A DNA stretch of 64,000 nucleotides from Buttiauxella sp. A111 (GCF_014189855.1 NZ_BJFN01000001.1:1054001-1118000), one strand, 5' to 3'; counted from the first letter of the stretch, positions 1 to 11,409 are shown. Numbers and translations: made by a program. The notes: generated from the letters alone by a model not told the origin.

Positions 1-598
1 CCCGATATGGGCTCGGATTATCGAGCACCACTAAAGGCACCGTTTCACCTTTCAGGAAGATGTAATCAGCAGCGCAGTACCATAATGTTGGCGAAGTGCG
101 TAAAACAATGGATTCAAAATGCGCAGGTTTCGACGTGGTGACAACTAAATCAACTTCCTGCTGATCGAGCATTTCAACCATAAACGGATTACGTTTAACA
201 CGCACATCCAACGCCAATTTTGGGTAAACCGAGCTTATCCGATTGAGCAGAAACGGCAGAATGGTATCCGCTGTTTCATCAGATGCCCCAATCGTTAATA
301 CGCCTTGCAAATTGCTGAACATTAGCGAAGTACAAGCTTCATCATTAAAACGCAAAATCTTTCGCGCATAACCAAGGAGCTGAATACCGTGCTCGGTCAG
401 CAATTTATTACGTCCATGACGGGCAAAAAGCTCTTTTCCTACCAATTGTTCAAGACGTTGCATCTGCTGGCTTACAGCCGATTGAGTACGGCATACCGCA
501 ACAGCAGCAGCGGCAAAAGTATTCAGATCCGCTACGGCAACAAAAGTCCTGAGCAGATCGAGGTCGAGATTAAGTATCGGACGATTTGCGTTAATCAT
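1..598 (-). CDS. lrhA: LysR-family regulator LrhA (partial, C-terminus outside window)
   Basis: N-terminal 199 codons of LrhA, the LysR-type repressor of flhDC, motility and fimbriae in E. coli. The protein begins [16 protein letters not shown] and continues with a winged helix-turn-helix (roughly residues 12-70, including [20 protein letters not shown]), then the start of the effector-binding domain ([18 protein letters not shown]). The reading frame is open to the window edge, so the gene is cut by the window and not broken. It is divergent from alaA, as in E. coli, with an unusually long AT-rich intergenic region. Identity rests on near-identity of the DNA-binding part with E. coli LrhA as I recall it. 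Confidence 0.95.
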   Translation of the reverse strand, partial: MINANRPILNLDLDLLRTFVAVADLNTFAAAAVAVCRTQSAVSQQMQRLEQLVGKELFARHGRNKLLTEHGIQLLGYARKILRFNDEACTSLMFSNLQGVLTIGASDETADTILPFLLNRISSVYPKLALDVRVKRNPFMVEMLDQQEVDLVVTTSKPAHFESIVLRTSPTLWYCAADYIFLKGETVPLVVLDNPSPYR

Positions 599-1606
599 AA
601 TTTTTTCACTAGTAGGTTGCTCTTACGAGTCTGCCTTAGTTTTATTGCTGTGATTTATCAAAAAGATAAAGCAATTCCCTTTTACAGAACGCCTCCCGAT
701 GGGGAGCACCGTCATCCTGACAGTCGTTCTGACTTATTTATTTTCATGCCCTCAGGCGAATGCGAATCAATAATGCGACACATTTATACCTGGGGATATT
801 ATACTGACGTTTACAACATACAAACTTTCGTCTTAACGCACTAGCTACTGAAATTAAAACTGCGTAATTATTGTAAATCAACTTCAGCGCTGAGTTTTAT
901 TTATTCAACTCACAGCAGACACCCGTGTAAACACCATGAAAATTTCCTTTAAGGCACTTCGTTTCACTGGCAATTGACACAGAACAAAGACGATAAACCA
1001 ACCTACAATAAAACATGAGGTTGCGTTATTTCCAGCAAAAATTACCTACCAATTTCAGCACTGCATCTTACCGCAAAACGAAGTAACTCATAACTTTTGT
1101 TGCGAATTATCTGATCTCATTCTCTTTTTTAATTCACTCTCCAATGCATTATTCACAGAAGTGTCCAAAATTCTACAAGCTAAATGAGAAGCAATATAAC
1201 TCTATTCTTTGTTTATATTAATCACATACATGTTTATTTTTATACACATATTATTAACTCACACTCACCACTCCATTTAAGTTGAGCATGAATATTCAAT
1301 TTTTCTTAACTATTACTCAGTTAAATTCATATTACAGTCAGCAGCACCTACTACACCCACCACACCAAGGCAGTTAATATTGTTGAATTTTTATTAATAT
1401 TCTATATTTTTTATCGATATCAATATATTTAACAACACATAATACTGCTGAATAATTTCCAAACCGATTTTACTTCCCCCTCTAAAAATTGAAGATTTAT
1501 TACTATTTGGCGCTTCGACAACCTTCAAATCTGGGCGTTGCAGGAGTACATTGTTGCCTGGTCGCTTCCACGGCAGGAAGTGGCGCTAACATTTAAGGTC
1601 AGGTTC
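599..1606. other. Long AT-rich lrhA-alaA intergenic region
   Basis: About 1 kb without a convincing gene, separating divergent lrhA and alaA. It is clearly richer in A and T than its flanks, especially 1080-1500, with many T- and A-tracts, which would suit H-NS binding and a remote lrhA promoter as known in E. coli. An open frame at 389-844 is antisense to lrhA and not coding-like. A short inverted repeat (CTTCC/GGAAG, 1565-1580) sits about 25 nt before the alaA start. I could not identify a specific operator. Confidence 0.6.
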
Positions 1607-2821
1607 ATGTCCCCAATCGAAAAATCCAGCAAACTTGATAACGTCTGTTATGACATCCGTGGCCCAGTACTCAAAGAGGCGAAACGTCTTGAGGAAGAAG
1701 GGAATAAAGTCCTCAAGCTGAATATTGGCAACCCAGCGCCATTTGGCTTTGATGCCCCGGATGAGATCCTTGTCGATGTGATTCGTAACCTGCCTACGGC
1801 GCAAGGCTATTGCGACTCGAAAGGGCTCTACTCCGCACGTAAAGCCATCATGCAGCATTATCAAGCACGAGAAATGCGGGATGTGACGGTTGAAGACATC
1901 TACATCGGTAACGGTGTTTCTGAGCTGATTGTTCAATCTATGCAAGCATTGCTGAACAGCGGTGATGAGATGTTGGTTCCTGCTCCAGATTATCCGTTAT
2001 GGACCGCAGCCGTCTCGCTTTCCAGTGGCAAAGCCGTTCATTACTTATGTGATGAGTCTGCCGACTGGTTCCCTGACCTTGATGACATTCGCGCTAAAAT
2101 CACGCCGCGTACCCGCGGTATCGTGATTATCAACCCCAATAACCCAACCGGTGCGGTCTACTCGAAAGAGCTGCTGCTGGAAATTGTTGAAATCGCGCGT
2201 CAGCATAATTTGATTATTTTTGCTGATGAAATTTATGACAAGATTCTGTACGACGAGGCGCAGCACCATTCGATTGCTGCACTTGCCCCGGATCTGCTGA
2301 CGGTAACCTTTAACGGTTTGTCCAAAACCTACCGTGTTGCGGGCTTCCGTCAAGGCTGGATGGTACTGAGCGGGCCTAAGAAACATGCAAAAGGTTACAT
2401 CGAAGGTCTGGAAATGCTGGCGTCTATGCGCCTGTGTGCCAACGTTCCTGCTCAGCACGCAATCCAGACAGCTTTAGGCGGCTATCAAAGTATCAGTGAG
2501 TTTATCGCGCCTGGCGGCCGCTTATACGAGCAGCGCAATCGCGCGTGGGAACTGATTAACGAGATTCCAGGTGTGTCATGCGTGAAACCACGTGGAGCGT
2601 TGTATATGTTCCCTAAAATTGACGCGAAACGTTTTAACATCCATGATGACCAAAAAATGGTGCTAGACTTCTTACTACAGGAAAAAGTGCTGTTGGTTCA
2701 AGGGACTGCGTTTAACTGGCCGTGGCCTGATCATGTCCGTATTGTCACCTTACCTCGCGTTGATGAACTGGATATGGCTATCCATAAATTTGGTCGTTTC
2801 CTCGGTCATTACCACCAGTAA
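1607..2821 (+). CDS. alaA: Glutamate-pyruvate (alanine) aminotransferase AlaA
   Basis: PLP-dependent fold-type I aminotransferase of 404 residues that converts pyruvate plus glutamate to alanine plus 2-oxoglutarate; the major alanine-forming enzyme in E. coli (formerly YfbQ). Visible family marks are the NPNNPTGAVYS segment near residue 175, the FADEIYDKILYD cofactor-binding segment near 210, and the Schiff-base lysine in NGLSKTYRVAG near 240. The start ATG at 1607 (MSPIEKSSK) follows AAGGTCAGG and matches the E. coli start; the frame stays open 23 codons upstream to a TTG at 1538, which is not needed for the family length. Confidence 0.97.
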   Translation: MSPIEKSSKLDNVCYDIRGPVLKEAKRLEEEGNKVLKLNIGNPAPFGFDAPDEILVDVIRNLPTAQGYCDSKGLYSARKAIMQHYQAREMRDVTVEDIYIGNGVSELIVQSMQALLNSGDEMLVPAPDYPLWTAAVSLSSGKAVHYLCDESADWFPDLDDIRAKITPRTRGIVIINPNNPTGAVYSKELLLEIVEIARQHNLIIFADEIYDKILYDEAQHHSIAALAPDLLTVTFNGLSKTYRVAGFRQGWMVLSGPKKHAKGYIEGLEMLASMRLCANVPAQHAIQTALGGYQSISEFIAPGGRLYEQRNRAWELINEIPGVSCVKPRGALYMFPKIDAKRFNIHDDQKMVLDFLLQEKVLLVQGTAFNWPWPDHVRIVTLPRVDELDMAIHKFGRFLGHYHQ

Positions 2822-2836
2822 TTTTTAGCCTCAAAG

Positions 2837-2897
2837 GGTGGATAAGCGTAAGCTTGGTCCACCACATTCTCGGCGGGTGACGCTCTGCTTACCCGCC
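2837..2897. repeat. REP-like palindromic pair
   Basis: Two adjacent imperfect palindromes between alaA and yfbR: GGTGGA...TCCACC (2837-2863) and GGCGGGT...ACCCGCC (2872-2897). The first shares its GGTGGAT.AGCGTAAGC core with the repeat after mnmC (36552-36578), so both belong to one dispersed family. They may protect or terminate the alaA transcript. Confidence 0.7.
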
Positions 2898-2918
2898 CTA
2901 TAGACCCCGAGTGTATCT

Positions 2919-3518
2919 ATGAGCCAGAGCCATTTTTTTGCCCATCTTTCACGTCTGAAATTAATCAACCGTTGGCCATTAATGCGCAATGTGCGCACTG
3001 AAAATGTTTCGGAGCATAGCCTACAAGTTGCTATGGTCGCTCATGCCTTAGCCGTGATAAAGAACCGCAAATTTAACGGACAGATTAATGCTGAACACGT
3101 GGCACTACTGGCGATGTATCACGATGCCAGTGAAGTGTTAACGGGCGATTTGCCCACACCAGTGAAATATTTCAACTCGCAGATAGCCCACGAATACAAA
3201 GCTATCGAGAAAATCGCGCAGCAGAAATTGATCGATATGGTGCCGGAAGAGTTACGTGATATCTGGGCACCACTGATAGACGAACATCAAAGTAGTGATG
3301 AAGAAAGAGCCATCGTTAAACAAGCTGATGCGTTATGCGCTTATCTAAAATGCCTGGAAGAGCTCTCTGCCGGTAACAATGAGTTCTTACTGGCCAAAAG
3401 CCGACTTGAGAAAACGCTGGCGGACCGTCACAGTGAAGAGATGGACTATTTCATGAATGTGTTTGTACCGAGTTTCCAGCTTTCGCTTGATGAGATTAGC
3501 CAGGATTCGCCGCTTTAA
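2919..3518 (+). CDS. yfbR: 5'-deoxynucleotidase YfbR
   Basis: HD-domain phosphohydrolase of 199 residues that dephosphorylates deoxyribonucleoside 5'-monophosphates in a divalent-metal-dependent reaction. The HD metal ligands are visible: His in [12 protein letters not shown] (about residue 33), the HD pair in [10 protein letters not shown] (about 68-69) and the distal Asp in KQADALCAY (about 137). Length equals the E. coli protein. It lies downstream of alaA in the same direction after a palindromic repeat pair, and is convergent with yfbS. Confidence 0.96.
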   Translation: MSQSHFFAHLSRLKLINRWPLMRNVRTENVSEHSLQVAMVAHALAVIKNRKFNGQINAEHVALLAMYHDASEVLTGDLPTPVKYFNSQIAHEYKAIEKIAQQKLIDMVPEELRDIWAPLIDEHQSSDEERAIVKQADALCAYLKCLEELSAGNNEFLLAKSRLEKTLADRHSEEMDYFMNVFVPSFQLSLDEISQDSPL

Positions 3519-3525
3519 TTCCGGC

Positions 3526-3629
3526 CCCTCACCCTGGCCCTCTCCCTGAGGGAGAGGGAATTGTCCTGTGCCCTCATTTGCCTTCTCCTGTTTTCCCCTT
3601 CTCCCTGAGGGAGAAGGTTGGGATGAGGG
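3526..3629. repeat. CCCTCACCC-type palindromic repeat cluster
   Basis: G/C-rich imperfect inverted repeats (CCCTCACCCTGGCCCTCTCCC...GGGAGAGGG and a second arm ending GGATGAGGGC) between the convergent genes yfbR and yfbS. The same motif recurs near 16.15, 21.3, 23.65, 41.92 and 46.5 kb, so this is a dispersed REP-like family located at gene ends. It may act as a bidirectional 3'-end structure. Confidence 0.75.
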
Positions 3630-3642
3630 CTGTTTACAAAGG

Positions 3643-5475
3643 TTAGAATGGAAATAGCATCGGCACCATCACCACACTCACCACCATCACGATGATAGTA
3701 AATGGCACGCCCATCTTCACAAAGTCGCTGAACTTATAATCCCCCGGCCCAAGCACTAGCGTATTCACCGGGGAAGAGACTGGCGTCATAAACGCGGCAG
3801 AGGCGGCAAGAGCGACAATCATAGCGAACGGATAAGGCGAGACCCCCATAGATTTTGCCGCAGCCAAGGCAATCGGTGCCATCAAAACAGCCGTCGCCGT
3901 GTTAGAGATGAACAGACCAATCGCGGCACACATGACGAACAGGCAAATCAGCATCAGGTGCGGGCCGTAACCACCTCCCATCTTCATTAACCCATTCACG
4001 ATCAAATCTACGCCACCGGTTTTTTGCAACGCAAGTGCAAAAGGCATCATCCCAACAATCAAGATAATGCTTGGCCAATGCACCGCTTTATAAGCACTCT
4101 CCATATCAATGCAGCGGAATTTCCCCATCAGCAGACAGGCAATAATCGCAGCAATCGTATTAGGAATTTCATCGGTCAGCATCAGCGCAACCATCAGCGC
4201 CAGGCAGAAAATAGCATGTGGTGCCTGACTATGAGCAGGTGATGCCTCGCCCTCTTCCACCGGTAAGTTGAGTACCAGGAAATCGCGGCCTTTCTGCTGC
4301 AATTGGCTGATCAGTTTCCAGTCGCCCACCACCAGCAAAATATCGCCTAGCTGCAAGGACTCATCCACCAGCAACCCGTCCATCACTTCGCCATTTCGGC
4401 GCAGCCCCACCACATTCAGGCCATAGCGTGTACGAAAACCGATTTCACGAATTGTTTGGCCAAACAATTCTGAATCAGGGATTAATGAAACTTCAGCCAT
4501 ACCAACGTCCAGCGCCTGATCTGAGAAATACTCGCCGCGCAGGACCATTGGCTCAAGCATCTGCTCCCGACAGAACTCACGCAGATCGACTTCGGACGCA
4601 GACATATCAATTAACAGGACATCACGTGCGCGAAATTCGGTTGTCCCGGTAACATTGACGATAACCCGGCGGAATTTACGCCAACGCTCAAGACCGATAA
4701 CGTACGCGCCATAACGCTCACGCAATTTTAAGTCATCCAGACGGCGACCAACCATGGGTGAACCGGGGCGGATCGCCAGGCGACGTGCGCGCCCGGTTAA
4801 ACGGTACTCTTTAATCAGATCGCGAAAAGTACGACGTCGCCAGTTTTGTTTACCCTCATCCTTTTTCTGCCCGTTTAAAGCAAAACGTGCGATGAGCATG
4901 TAACCGATACCCAGCAACAAAATCACCAGCCCAATCGGCGTGACGCTAAAGAAATGGAAGCCCTGCAAACCTTCACGTAGCAGTTCGCTGTTCACCACCA
5001 GGTTTGGCGGCGTAGCAACCAGCGTCATCATGCCGCTTATCAAGCCTGCAAAACTCAGCGGCATCATTAAGCGCGACGGAGACGTTTTCATGCGCATTGA
5101 AACGCTGAGGACCACGGGGATAAAGATGGCAACCACGCCTGTCGAGCTCATAAACGCGCCCAGGCCAGCAACGGTGAGCATCAACAAAATAAGCATTTTT
5201 GTTTCGCTGCTGCCCGCCACGTCCACCAGCCAGGAGCCCATTTTGGAAGCCACGCCGGTGCGCACCAGACCATCGCCAATGATAAATAGCGCCGCGATCA
5301 AAATAACGTTGGGGTCGCTAAAGCCCGAGAAGGCTTCGCTAAGTGTGAGGGTGTCGCTGAGGACAAAGGCAATAATGACAAGCAGCGCGACGGCATCCAT
5401 ACGGACTTTACCCGTGGCGAACAATACCACTGCAATTGCCAGCAATGATAAAACCCAAATCAGTTCTGAGTTCAA
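3643..5475 (-). CDS. yfbS: Putative SLC13/DASS-type inner-membrane transporter YfbS
   Basis: 610-residue polytopic membrane protein: two blocks of transmembrane helices (residues about 1-205 and 410-610) flank a cytoplasmic part with two RCK_C/TrkA_C-like domains (about 225-390; [12 protein letters not shown] and [13 protein letters not shown]). The CitMHS/ArsB-like motifs [13 protein letters not shown] and [14 protein letters not shown] fit divalent anion:sodium symporters; the substrate of YfbS is not established. It starts with TTG at 5475 (frame MNSELIWVL), preceded by AAAGGAATTG; the E. coli protein has the same length. Confidence 0.92.
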   Translation of the reverse strand: MNSELIWVLSLLAIAVVLFATGKVRMDAVALLVIIAFVLSDTLTLSEAFSGFSDPNVILIAALFIIGDGLVRTGVASKMGSWLVDVAGSSETKMLILLMLTVAGLGAFMSSTGVVAIFIPVVLSVSMRMKTSPSRLMMPLSFAGLISGMMTLVATPPNLVVNSELLREGLQGFHFFSVTPIGLVILLLGIGYMLIARFALNGQKKDEGKQNWRRRTFRDLIKEYRLTGRARRLAIRPGSPMVGRRLDDLKLRERYGAYVIGLERWRKFRRVIVNVTGTTEFRARDVLLIDMSASEVDLREFCREQMLEPMVLRGEYFSDQALDVGMAEVSLIPDSELFGQTIREIGFRTRYGLNVVGLRRNGEVMDGLLVDESLQLGDILLVVGDWKLISQLQQKGRDFLVLNLPVEEGEASPAHSQAPHAIFCLALMVALMLTDEIPNTIAAIIACLLMGKFRCIDMESAYKAVHWPSIILIVGMMPFALALQKTGGVDLIVNGLMKMGGGYGPHLMLICLFVMCAAIGLFISNTATAVLMAPIALAAAKSMGVSPYPFAMIVALAASAAFMTPVSSPVNTLVLGPGDYKFSDFVKMGVPFTIIVMVVSVVMVPMLFPF

Positions 5476-5519
5476 AACAATTCCTTTTGTGATTGCTCAG
5501 GATGCGGAAATTTTGCCAT

Positions 5520-5545
5520 AAAAAAGCCCCGCTATCGCGGGGCTA
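5520..5545 (-). terminator. Rho-independent terminator after yfbT
   Basis: On the minus strand, a GCCCCGC/GCGGGGC stem with a GATA loop followed by TTTTTT. It lies between the yfbT stop and the yfbS start and would end the yfbU-yfbT transcript. Confidence 0.9.
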
Positions 5546-5555
5546 CGTCATATGT

Positions 5556-6215
5556 TCAGTGTTTTCTAAACACTTCGACAGTGCTATCTGGCATTTTTTG
5601 AACCAGAAGCTCAGTCAGTGACTGCAATACATAATCGACATGCTCAAGGCGCGGCGTATCCGCGGGGGCATTGACTGCAATGACATGGCAGCCCGCCGCC
5701 AAACCCGACAACACGCCTGCAGGGGCATCTTCAACCACCACGCACTCTTCCGGCTCGAGACCGAGCAGTTGCGCACCAAGCAAGTAGGCATCGGGTTCAG
5801 GTTTACCGCGAGCAACACGTTCAGCGGTGACCAGGACTTCAGGCTTGGGCAAACCACCCGCCGCACGACGAGCAGACGCGACCGGTAATGAACCCGAGGT
5901 CACGATAGCCCACGGAATACCCGCTTCATTCAAATGCGTCAGCAGTTCAACAGCACCTGGCAACGCCACAATCCCGTCGGTATCTTCAGACTCGATTTTC
6001 TCGAGACGAAGAAACTCCTGCTGAATCTCCTCTTCAGACGCGCCCGCCATAAAGTGACGTAGCGAAGTGATCGCCTGTTTGCCGTGAATGAAGCCTAAAA
6101 CTTCCTGTGGCGAAATATCGAAGCGCTTAGCCCAGTTAATCCAGGCTCGCTCGACGGCTGGCAGAGAATCAACCAGCGTCCCATCCAAATCAAACAAGAA
6201 ACCTTTGCACTTCAC
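5556..6215 (-). CDS. yfbT: HAD-family sugar phosphatase YfbT (HxpA)
   Basis: HAD-like hydrolase of 219 residues acting on hexitol and sugar phosphates. Motif I is DLDGTLVDS (nucleophile Asp near the N-terminus), motif II is the Thr/Ser of VTSGS, motif III the Lys in ARGKPEPDAYL, and motif IV VVEDAPAGV. I chose the GTG at 6215 because GGGGAG sits 7 nt upstream and the resulting start matches the E. coli protein; an ATG at 6236 would overlap the end of yfbU and add seven non-conserved residues. Confidence 0.93.
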   Translation of the reverse strand: MKCKGFLFDLDGTLVDSLPAVERAWINWAKRFDISPQEVLGFIHGKQAITSLRHFMAGASEEEIQQEFLRLEKIESEDTDGIVALPGAVELLTHLNEAGIPWAIVTSGSLPVASARRAAGGLPKPEVLVTAERVARGKPEPDAYLLGAQLLGLEPEECVVVEDAPAGVLSGLAAGCHVIAVNAPADTPRLEHVDYVLQSLTELLVQKMPDSTVEVFRKH

Positions 6216-6228
6216 TACGCGTCTCCCC

Positions 6229-6726
<498 letters not shown>

Positions 6727-6796
6727 TTAGCTCCTGTTGCGCAGGAATGAACCTGCGAAAAAAATATCCTTCTTTATATGCGTAACGGCAGGGATT

Positions 6797-7252
6797 TTAC
6801 AAATCATCCAGAAAAGTTTTATCCAACTGCTTGAACGCACGTTTCAAAACATCTGCCAGCGCCTGGTAGTCTGGCTTGCCTTCAATAGGCGCTAACGCCT
6901 GCCCTGCTTCCTGCAGTTTGCCGCGTACTTCGTAGAACCAACTGAGAATGGATGGCGGGAGTGGCGTCACAGAGCGTTTACCTAACCACCATAATCCCTG
7001 CATCGGCAGACTACAGGCGAATAAAGCCGTCGCAACGGCGGGGCCAAGTTGGCCGCCAAGTGCAATTTGCCAGGTCAGCGTAAACACAGCGAGTGGAGGC
7101 ATAAAGCGGATGGCAAAACGCGTGGCGCGGATCACTCGATTTTCTACAAAGATAGGCGCGAGGCGTTTATCAACAGGCCAGGTCTTTGAATAGTGTTGCC
7201 CACGGCTGAACATACTGAACCAGCTTGCGTGGCTATTTTTGGGGATAGACAT
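6797..7252 (-). CDS. yfbV: YfbV, UPF0208 membrane protein (Ter macrodomain insulation)
   Basis: 151-residue inner-membrane protein with two predicted transmembrane helices (around residues 45-90), beginning [12 protein letters not shown]. In E. coli YfbV is linked to insulation of the Ter macrodomain from flanking chromosome. Same neighbourhood as in E. coli: divergent from ackA, upstream of yfbU. Confidence 0.92.
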   Translation of the reverse strand: MSIPKNSHASWFSMFSRGQHYSKTWPVDKRLAPIFVENRVIRATRFAIRFMPPLAVFTLTWQIALGGQLGPAVATALFACSLPMQGLWWLGKRSVTPLPPSILSWFYEVRGKLQEAGQALAPIEGKPDYQALADVLKRAFKQLDKTFLDDL

Positions 7253-7588
7253 GGCTTTACCTCAACTTCACATATAAAAAATAAAATTTTTGTGCAAAAC
7301 AACAACTCTAAATTACATGGTTCAAAATATTTTGTCTTTAACTACCGCAATCAGGTATCCTGTGCCGGCCTTGATGGCCGTAGATGGGAAACCGCAGGTT
7401 GTCAATTTTTTGCTCAGTTTGTTATTGCCGAAAAATCACGCAATATACCGAAAACTTTAGAGTATTTATTCGCTATGCCAAAAAAACACTTCTGGCATGA
7501 CGTTAATCATAAATGTCAGGCTCATCATGCGCTACGCTGAGAGACTAAATGACGTTTTTTTAGCCACATATTAATAGTAGGTACTTCC
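7253..7588. other. yfbV-ackA divergent intergenic region
   Basis: 336 bp that must hold the yfbV and ackA promoters. It is AT-rich with no gene-like frame. I did not find a convincing FNR, ArcA or CRP site by eye. Confidence 0.5.
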
Positions 7589-8791
7589 ATGTCGAATAAG
7601 TTAGTACTGGTTCTGAACTGCGGTAGCTCATCACTGAAATTCGCAATTATCGATGCTGTAAACGGTGACGAGTACCTCTCTGGTTTAGCCGAGTGTTTCC
7701 ATCTTCCTGAAGCGCGTATCAAGTGGAAAATGGATGGCAGTAAACAAGAAGCAGCTTTAGGTGCAGGCGCCGCTCACAGCGAAGCTCTTAACTTTATGGT
7801 TAATACCATTCTGGCACAAAAACCTGAATTGTCCGAGCAACTGACTGCTATCGGCCACCGTGTTGTGCACGGCGGCGAGAAGTACACCGGCTCTGTCGTT
7901 ATCGACGAGACTGTGATTCAGGGTATCAAAGATTCCGCATCTTTTGCACCGCTGCATAACCCAGCGCACCTGATCGGTATCGCGGAAGCACTGAAATCTT
8001 TCCCTAAACTGGCTGATAAAAACGTTGCTGTGTTTGACACTGCATTCCATCAGACCATGCCAGAAGAATCCTATCTCTATGCTCTGCCGTACAAACTGTA
8101 CAAAGAGCACGGCGTTCGTCGCTACGGCGCACACGGCACCAGCCACTACTATGTGACTCAAGAAGCCGCGAAAATGCTGAACAAGCCAGTAGAAGAACTG
8201 AACGTGATCACTTGCCACCTGGGCAACGGCGGTTCCGTTTCTGCTATTCGTAACGGCAAGTGTGTTGACACCTCTATGGGTCTGACTCCACTGGAAGGTC
8301 TGGTCATGGGCACCCGTTCCGGTGACATCGACCCAGCAATTATCTTCCACCTGCACGACTCTCTGGGCATGAGCGTTGATGACATCAACAAAATGCTGAC
8401 CAAAGAATCTGGCCTGTTGGGTCTGACTGAAGTCACCAGCGACTGCCGTTATGTTGAAGACAACTACACCACCAAAGAAGACGCTAAGCGTGCGATGGAT
8501 GTGTTCTGTCACCGCCTGGCGAAATACATCGGTTCTTACACTGCACTGATGGACGGTCGTCTGGACGCAGTGGTGTTCACTGGTGGTATCGGCGAAAACG
8601 CAGCAATGGTACGTGAACTGTCTCTGGGCAAACTGGGTGTTCTGGGCTTTGAAGTTGACCACGAACGCAACCTGGCTGCGCGCTTTGGTAAATCAGGCTT
8701 CATCAACAAAGAGGGTACCCGTCTTGCGGTGGTCATTCCGACCAACGAAGAACTGGTTATCGCTCAGGATGCATCTCGCCTGACCGCTTGA
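7589..8791 (+). CDS. ackA: Acetate kinase AckA
   Basis: 400-residue acetate kinase (ASKHA fold) interconverting acetyl phosphate plus ADP with acetate plus ATP; second step of overflow acetate formation. Visible motifs are N-terminal [11 protein letters not shown] (phosphate 1 loop), [20 protein letters not shown], the [11 protein letters not shown] nucleotide-binding loop and the adenosine motif FTGGIGENA. Full family length. It is followed by a hairpin and an ERIC element, then pta, which makes its acetyl-phosphate substrate. Confidence 0.98.
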   Translation: MSNKLVLVLNCGSSSLKFAIIDAVNGDEYLSGLAECFHLPEARIKWKMDGSKQEAALGAGAAHSEALNFMVNTILAQKPELSEQLTAIGHRVVHGGEKYTGSVVIDETVIQGIKDSASFAPLHNPAHLIGIAEALKSFPKLADKNVAVFDTAFHQTMPEESYLYALPYKLYKEHGVRRYGAHGTSHYYVTQEAAKMLNKPVEELNVITCHLGNGGSVSAIRNGKCVDTSMGLTPLEGLVMGTRSGDIDPAIIFHLHDSLGMSVDDINKMLTKESGLLGLTEVTSDCRYVEDNYTTKEDAKRAMDVFCHRLAKYIGSYTALMDGRLDAVVFTGGIGENAAMVRELSLGKLGVLGFEVDHERNLAARFGKSGFINKEGTRLAVVIPTNEELVIAQDASRLTA

Positions 8792-8799
8792 TTCTCCTT

Positions 8800-8827
8800 A
8801 CCGCCAGCGTTCGCTGGCGGTGTTGTT
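8800..8827 (+). terminator. Hairpin after ackA (terminator or attenuator)
   Basis: Stem CCGCCAGC/GCTGGCGG with a four-base loop (8801-8820), followed by an imperfect T-run (TGTTGTTTT). It lies between ackA and pta and could reduce read-through into pta. Confidence 0.65.
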
Positions 8828-8846
8828 TTCTAAGTCCTAACAGACT

Positions 8847-8974
8847 TATACCCTAAATAATTTGAGTTGCAGGTAGGCGGCAAGGGAGCAAATCCCCAAG
8901 AGCTTACTTAAGTAAGTGACTGGGGTTTGTGAGTGCAGCCAACACCCCTGCAGCTCGAAGAATGACGGGTATAT
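8847..8974 (+). repeat. ERIC element between ackA and pta
   Basis: Full-length (about 128 bp) enterobacterial repetitive intergenic consensus element: outer arms TATACCCTAAATAA...GACGGGTATA and the diagnostic central palindrome AGCTTACTTAAGTAAGT followed by GACTGGGGT. It ends 17 nt before the pta start codon. Confidence 0.93.
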
Positions 8975-8991
8975 ACGAAAGAGGTTATACC

Positions 8992-11133
8992 GTGTCCCGT
9001 ACTATTATGTTGATCCCTACCGGAACCAGCGTCGGCCTGACCAGCGTCAGCCTGGGTGTTATCCGTGCTATGGAACAAAAAGGCGTTCGCCTTAGCGTTT
9101 TCAAACCTATCGCCCAACCGCGTTCCGGTGACGATACTCCAGATCAAACCACCAGCATCGTTCGTGCAAACTCCAGCATCCCTACCGCTGAACCGCTGCA
9201 CATGAACCACGTTGAGTCGCTGCTGTCCAGCAACCAACAAGACGTGCTGATGGAAGAGATCATCGCCAACTTCCACGCCAGCAGCAAAGACGCTGAAGTG
9301 GTTCTGGTTGAAGGCCTGGTGCCTACTCGCAAGCATCAGTTTGCGCAGTCTCTGAACTATGAAATTGCTAAAACGCTGAACGCTGAAATCGTCTTCGTCA
9401 TGTCTCTGGGTAACAACTCTCCAGAGCAGATGAAAGAGCGTATCGAACTGGCTCGTAGCAGCTTCGGTGGCAGCAAAAACACCAACATCACTGGCGTAAT
9501 CATTAACAAACTGAATGCCCCAGTGGATGATCAAGGTCGTACTCGCCCTGATCTGTCCGAGATTTTCGATGACTCCACCAAAGCGAGCATCGCAAACATC
9601 GATCCTAAAGAACTGTTTGCTGACAGCCCGCTGCCAGTTCTGGGTTGTGTGCCGTGGAGTTTCGATCTGATCGCAACTCGCGCAATTGATATGGCGCGTC
9701 ACCTGAACGCAACCATCATCAACGAAGGCGACATCAAAACTCGCCGCGTGAAGTCTGTTACTTTCTGTGCGCGCAGCATTCCGCACATGCTGGAACACTT
9801 CCGCCCAGGTTCTCTGCTGGTTACTTCCGCAGACCGTCCAGACGTGCTGGTTGCAGCGTGCCTGGCCGCAATGAACGGTGTCGACATCGGTGCAGTTCTG
9901 CTGACCGGTGGTTACGAAATGGACCCACGCGTGAGCAAACTGTGTGAGCGTGCATTCGCCACCGGCCTGCCGCTGTTCATGGTTGATACCAATACCTGGC
10001 AGACTTCTCTGAGCCTGCAAAGCTTCAACCTGGAAGTCCCAACTGACGACCATCAGCGTATCGAAAAAGTGCAGGAATATGTGGCAAGCCACATTGATGC
10101 AGAGTGGATTGAATCCCTGACTGCAACTTCCGAGCGCAGCCGTCGTCTGTCTCCTCCAGCATTCCGTTACCAGCTGACCGAGCTTGCTCGTAAAGCCGGT
10201 AAGCGTGTTGTTCTGCCAGAAGGCGAAGAGCCGCGTACCGTGAAAGCAGCATCTATCTGTGCTGAACGTGGTATCGCGACTTGCGTATTGTTGGGTAACC
10301 CGGATGAAATCACCCGTGTTGCTGCTGCACAAGGTGTTGAACTGAGTGCAGGCATCGAAATCGTCGACCCAGAAGTGGTTCGCGAAAGCTACGTTGCACG
10401 TCTGGTTGAGCTGCGTAAGAGCAAAGGCATGACCGAAGCCGTTGCGCGTGAGCAACTGGAAGACAACGTTGTGCTGGGTACTTTGATGCTTGAGCAAGAC
10501 GAAGTTGACGGCCTGGTTTCCGGTGCGGTTCACACCACCGCGAACACCATTCGTCCTCCGTTGCAGCTTATCAAAACTGCACCAGGTAGCTCTTTGGTCT
10601 CTTCTGTGTTCTTCATGCTGCTGCCTGAACAAGTTTATGTTTACGGCGACTGCGCGATCAACCCAGATCCAACGGCTGAGCAACTGGCGGAAATCGCCAT
10701 TCAGTCTGCGGATTCCGCTGCTGCATTCGGTATCGACCCACGCGTTGCGATGCTGTCCTACTCCACCGGTACTTCTGGTGCAGGTAGTGACGTTGAGAAA
10801 GTGCGTGAAGCGACTCGTATCGCTCAGGAAAAACGTCCTGACCTGGTTATCGATGGTCCGTTGCAGTATGACGCCGCAGTTATGGCAGACGTTGCTAAGT
10901 CCAAAGCGCCAAACTCACCTGTTGCGGGCCGCGCGACCGTGTTCATCTTCCCAGACCTGAACACCGGTAACACCACTTATAAAGCGGTACAGCGTTCAGC
11001 TGACCTGATCTCTATCGGGCCAATGCTGCAAGGTATGCGTAAACCAGTTAACGACCTGTCTCGTGGCGCACTGGTAGACGATATCGTTTACACCATCGCT
11101 CTGACTGCGATTCAGTCTTCTCAACAAGACTAA
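8992..11133 (+). CDS. pta: Phosphate acetyltransferase Pta
   Basis: 713-residue long-form Pta converting acetyl-CoA plus phosphate to acetyl phosphate plus CoA. Domains: an N-terminal P-loop/DRTGG regulatory part (residues about 1-390; [13 protein letters not shown]) and a C-terminal PTA_PTB catalytic domain (about 395-713; [30 protein letters not shown]-like region, [16 protein letters not shown]). I chose GTG at 8992 because GAGG precedes it by 7 nt and it matches the E. coli start; upstream in-frame codons lie inside the ERIC. Confidence 0.97.
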   Translation: MSRTIMLIPTGTSVGLTSVSLGVIRAMEQKGVRLSVFKPIAQPRSGDDTPDQTTSIVRANSSIPTAEPLHMNHVESLLSSNQQDVLMEEIIANFHASSKDAEVVLVEGLVPTRKHQFAQSLNYEIAKTLNAEIVFVMSLGNNSPEQMKERIELARSSFGGSKNTNITGVIINKLNAPVDDQGRTRPDLSEIFDDSTKASIANIDPKELFADSPLPVLGCVPWSFDLIATRAIDMARHLNATIINEGDIKTRRVKSVTFCARSIPHMLEHFRPGSLLVTSADRPDVLVAACLAAMNGVDIGAVLLTGGYEMDPRVSKLCERAFATGLPLFMVDTNTWQTSLSLQSFNLEVPTDDHQRIEKVQEYVASHIDAEWIESLTATSERSRRLSPPAFRYQLTELARKAGKRVVLPEGEEPRTVKAASICAERGIATCVLLGNPDEITRVAAAQGVELSAGIEIVDPEVVRESYVARLVELRKSKGMTEAVAREQLEDNVVLGTLMLEQDEVDGLVSGAVHTTANTIRPPLQLIKTAPGSSLVSSVFFMLLPEQVYVYGDCAINPDPTAEQLAEIAIQSADSAAAFGIDPRVAMLSYSTGTSGAGSDVEKVREATRIAQEKRPDLVIDGPLQYDAAVMADVAKSKAPNSPVAGRATVFIFPDLNTGNTTYKAVQRSADLISIGPMLQGMRKPVNDLSRGALVDDIVYTIALTAIQSSQQD

Positions 11134-11149
11134 GGTCTTCTGAGAAACA

Positions 11150-11179
11150 AAAAGGCCGCATTGATATGCGGCCTTTTTT
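11150..11179 (+). terminator. Rho-independent terminator after pta
   Basis: AAAGGCCGCA/TGCGGCCTTT stem with a short TTGATA loop and a T-run. It ends the ackA-pta operon. Confidence 0.93.
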
Positions 11180-11409
11180 ATGAATTTCTTTCATCCACAA
11201 ACTTGCGTACATTCTCAGTATTTCCCCTCCCCGCAGATTTACAAAAAATTACATCTTTTCGGTTTTTAACCACTCTTATTATATGGATATTGTAATGGCA
11301 CTTTTTGCACAATGAGTGATGATTGGATCTTTTCCAGGACAAGAACTCTTATCGTCTGACATAAATAATTTGGTCATCATTTTATTAATAACTAAAACAA
11401 AAGAACATT

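Noticed and set aside
389-844. 151-codon plus-strand open frame at the left edge
   Set aside because: Overlaps lrhA antisense over more than 200 bp and continues into AT-rich spacer without coding character.
1538-1606. N-terminal extension of AlaA from TTG
   Set aside because: Not present in homologues; the ATG at 1607 has its own ribosome binding site.
7757-8662. 301-codon minus-strand open frame opposite ackA
   Set aside because: Shadow of ackA in a high-expression codon context; no recognisable domain.
8908-10683. 591-codon minus-strand open frame opposite pta
   Set aside because: Entirely antisense to the conserved pta gene; composition is Gln/His/Thr-rich as expected from a mirror frame; no ribosome binding site or family.
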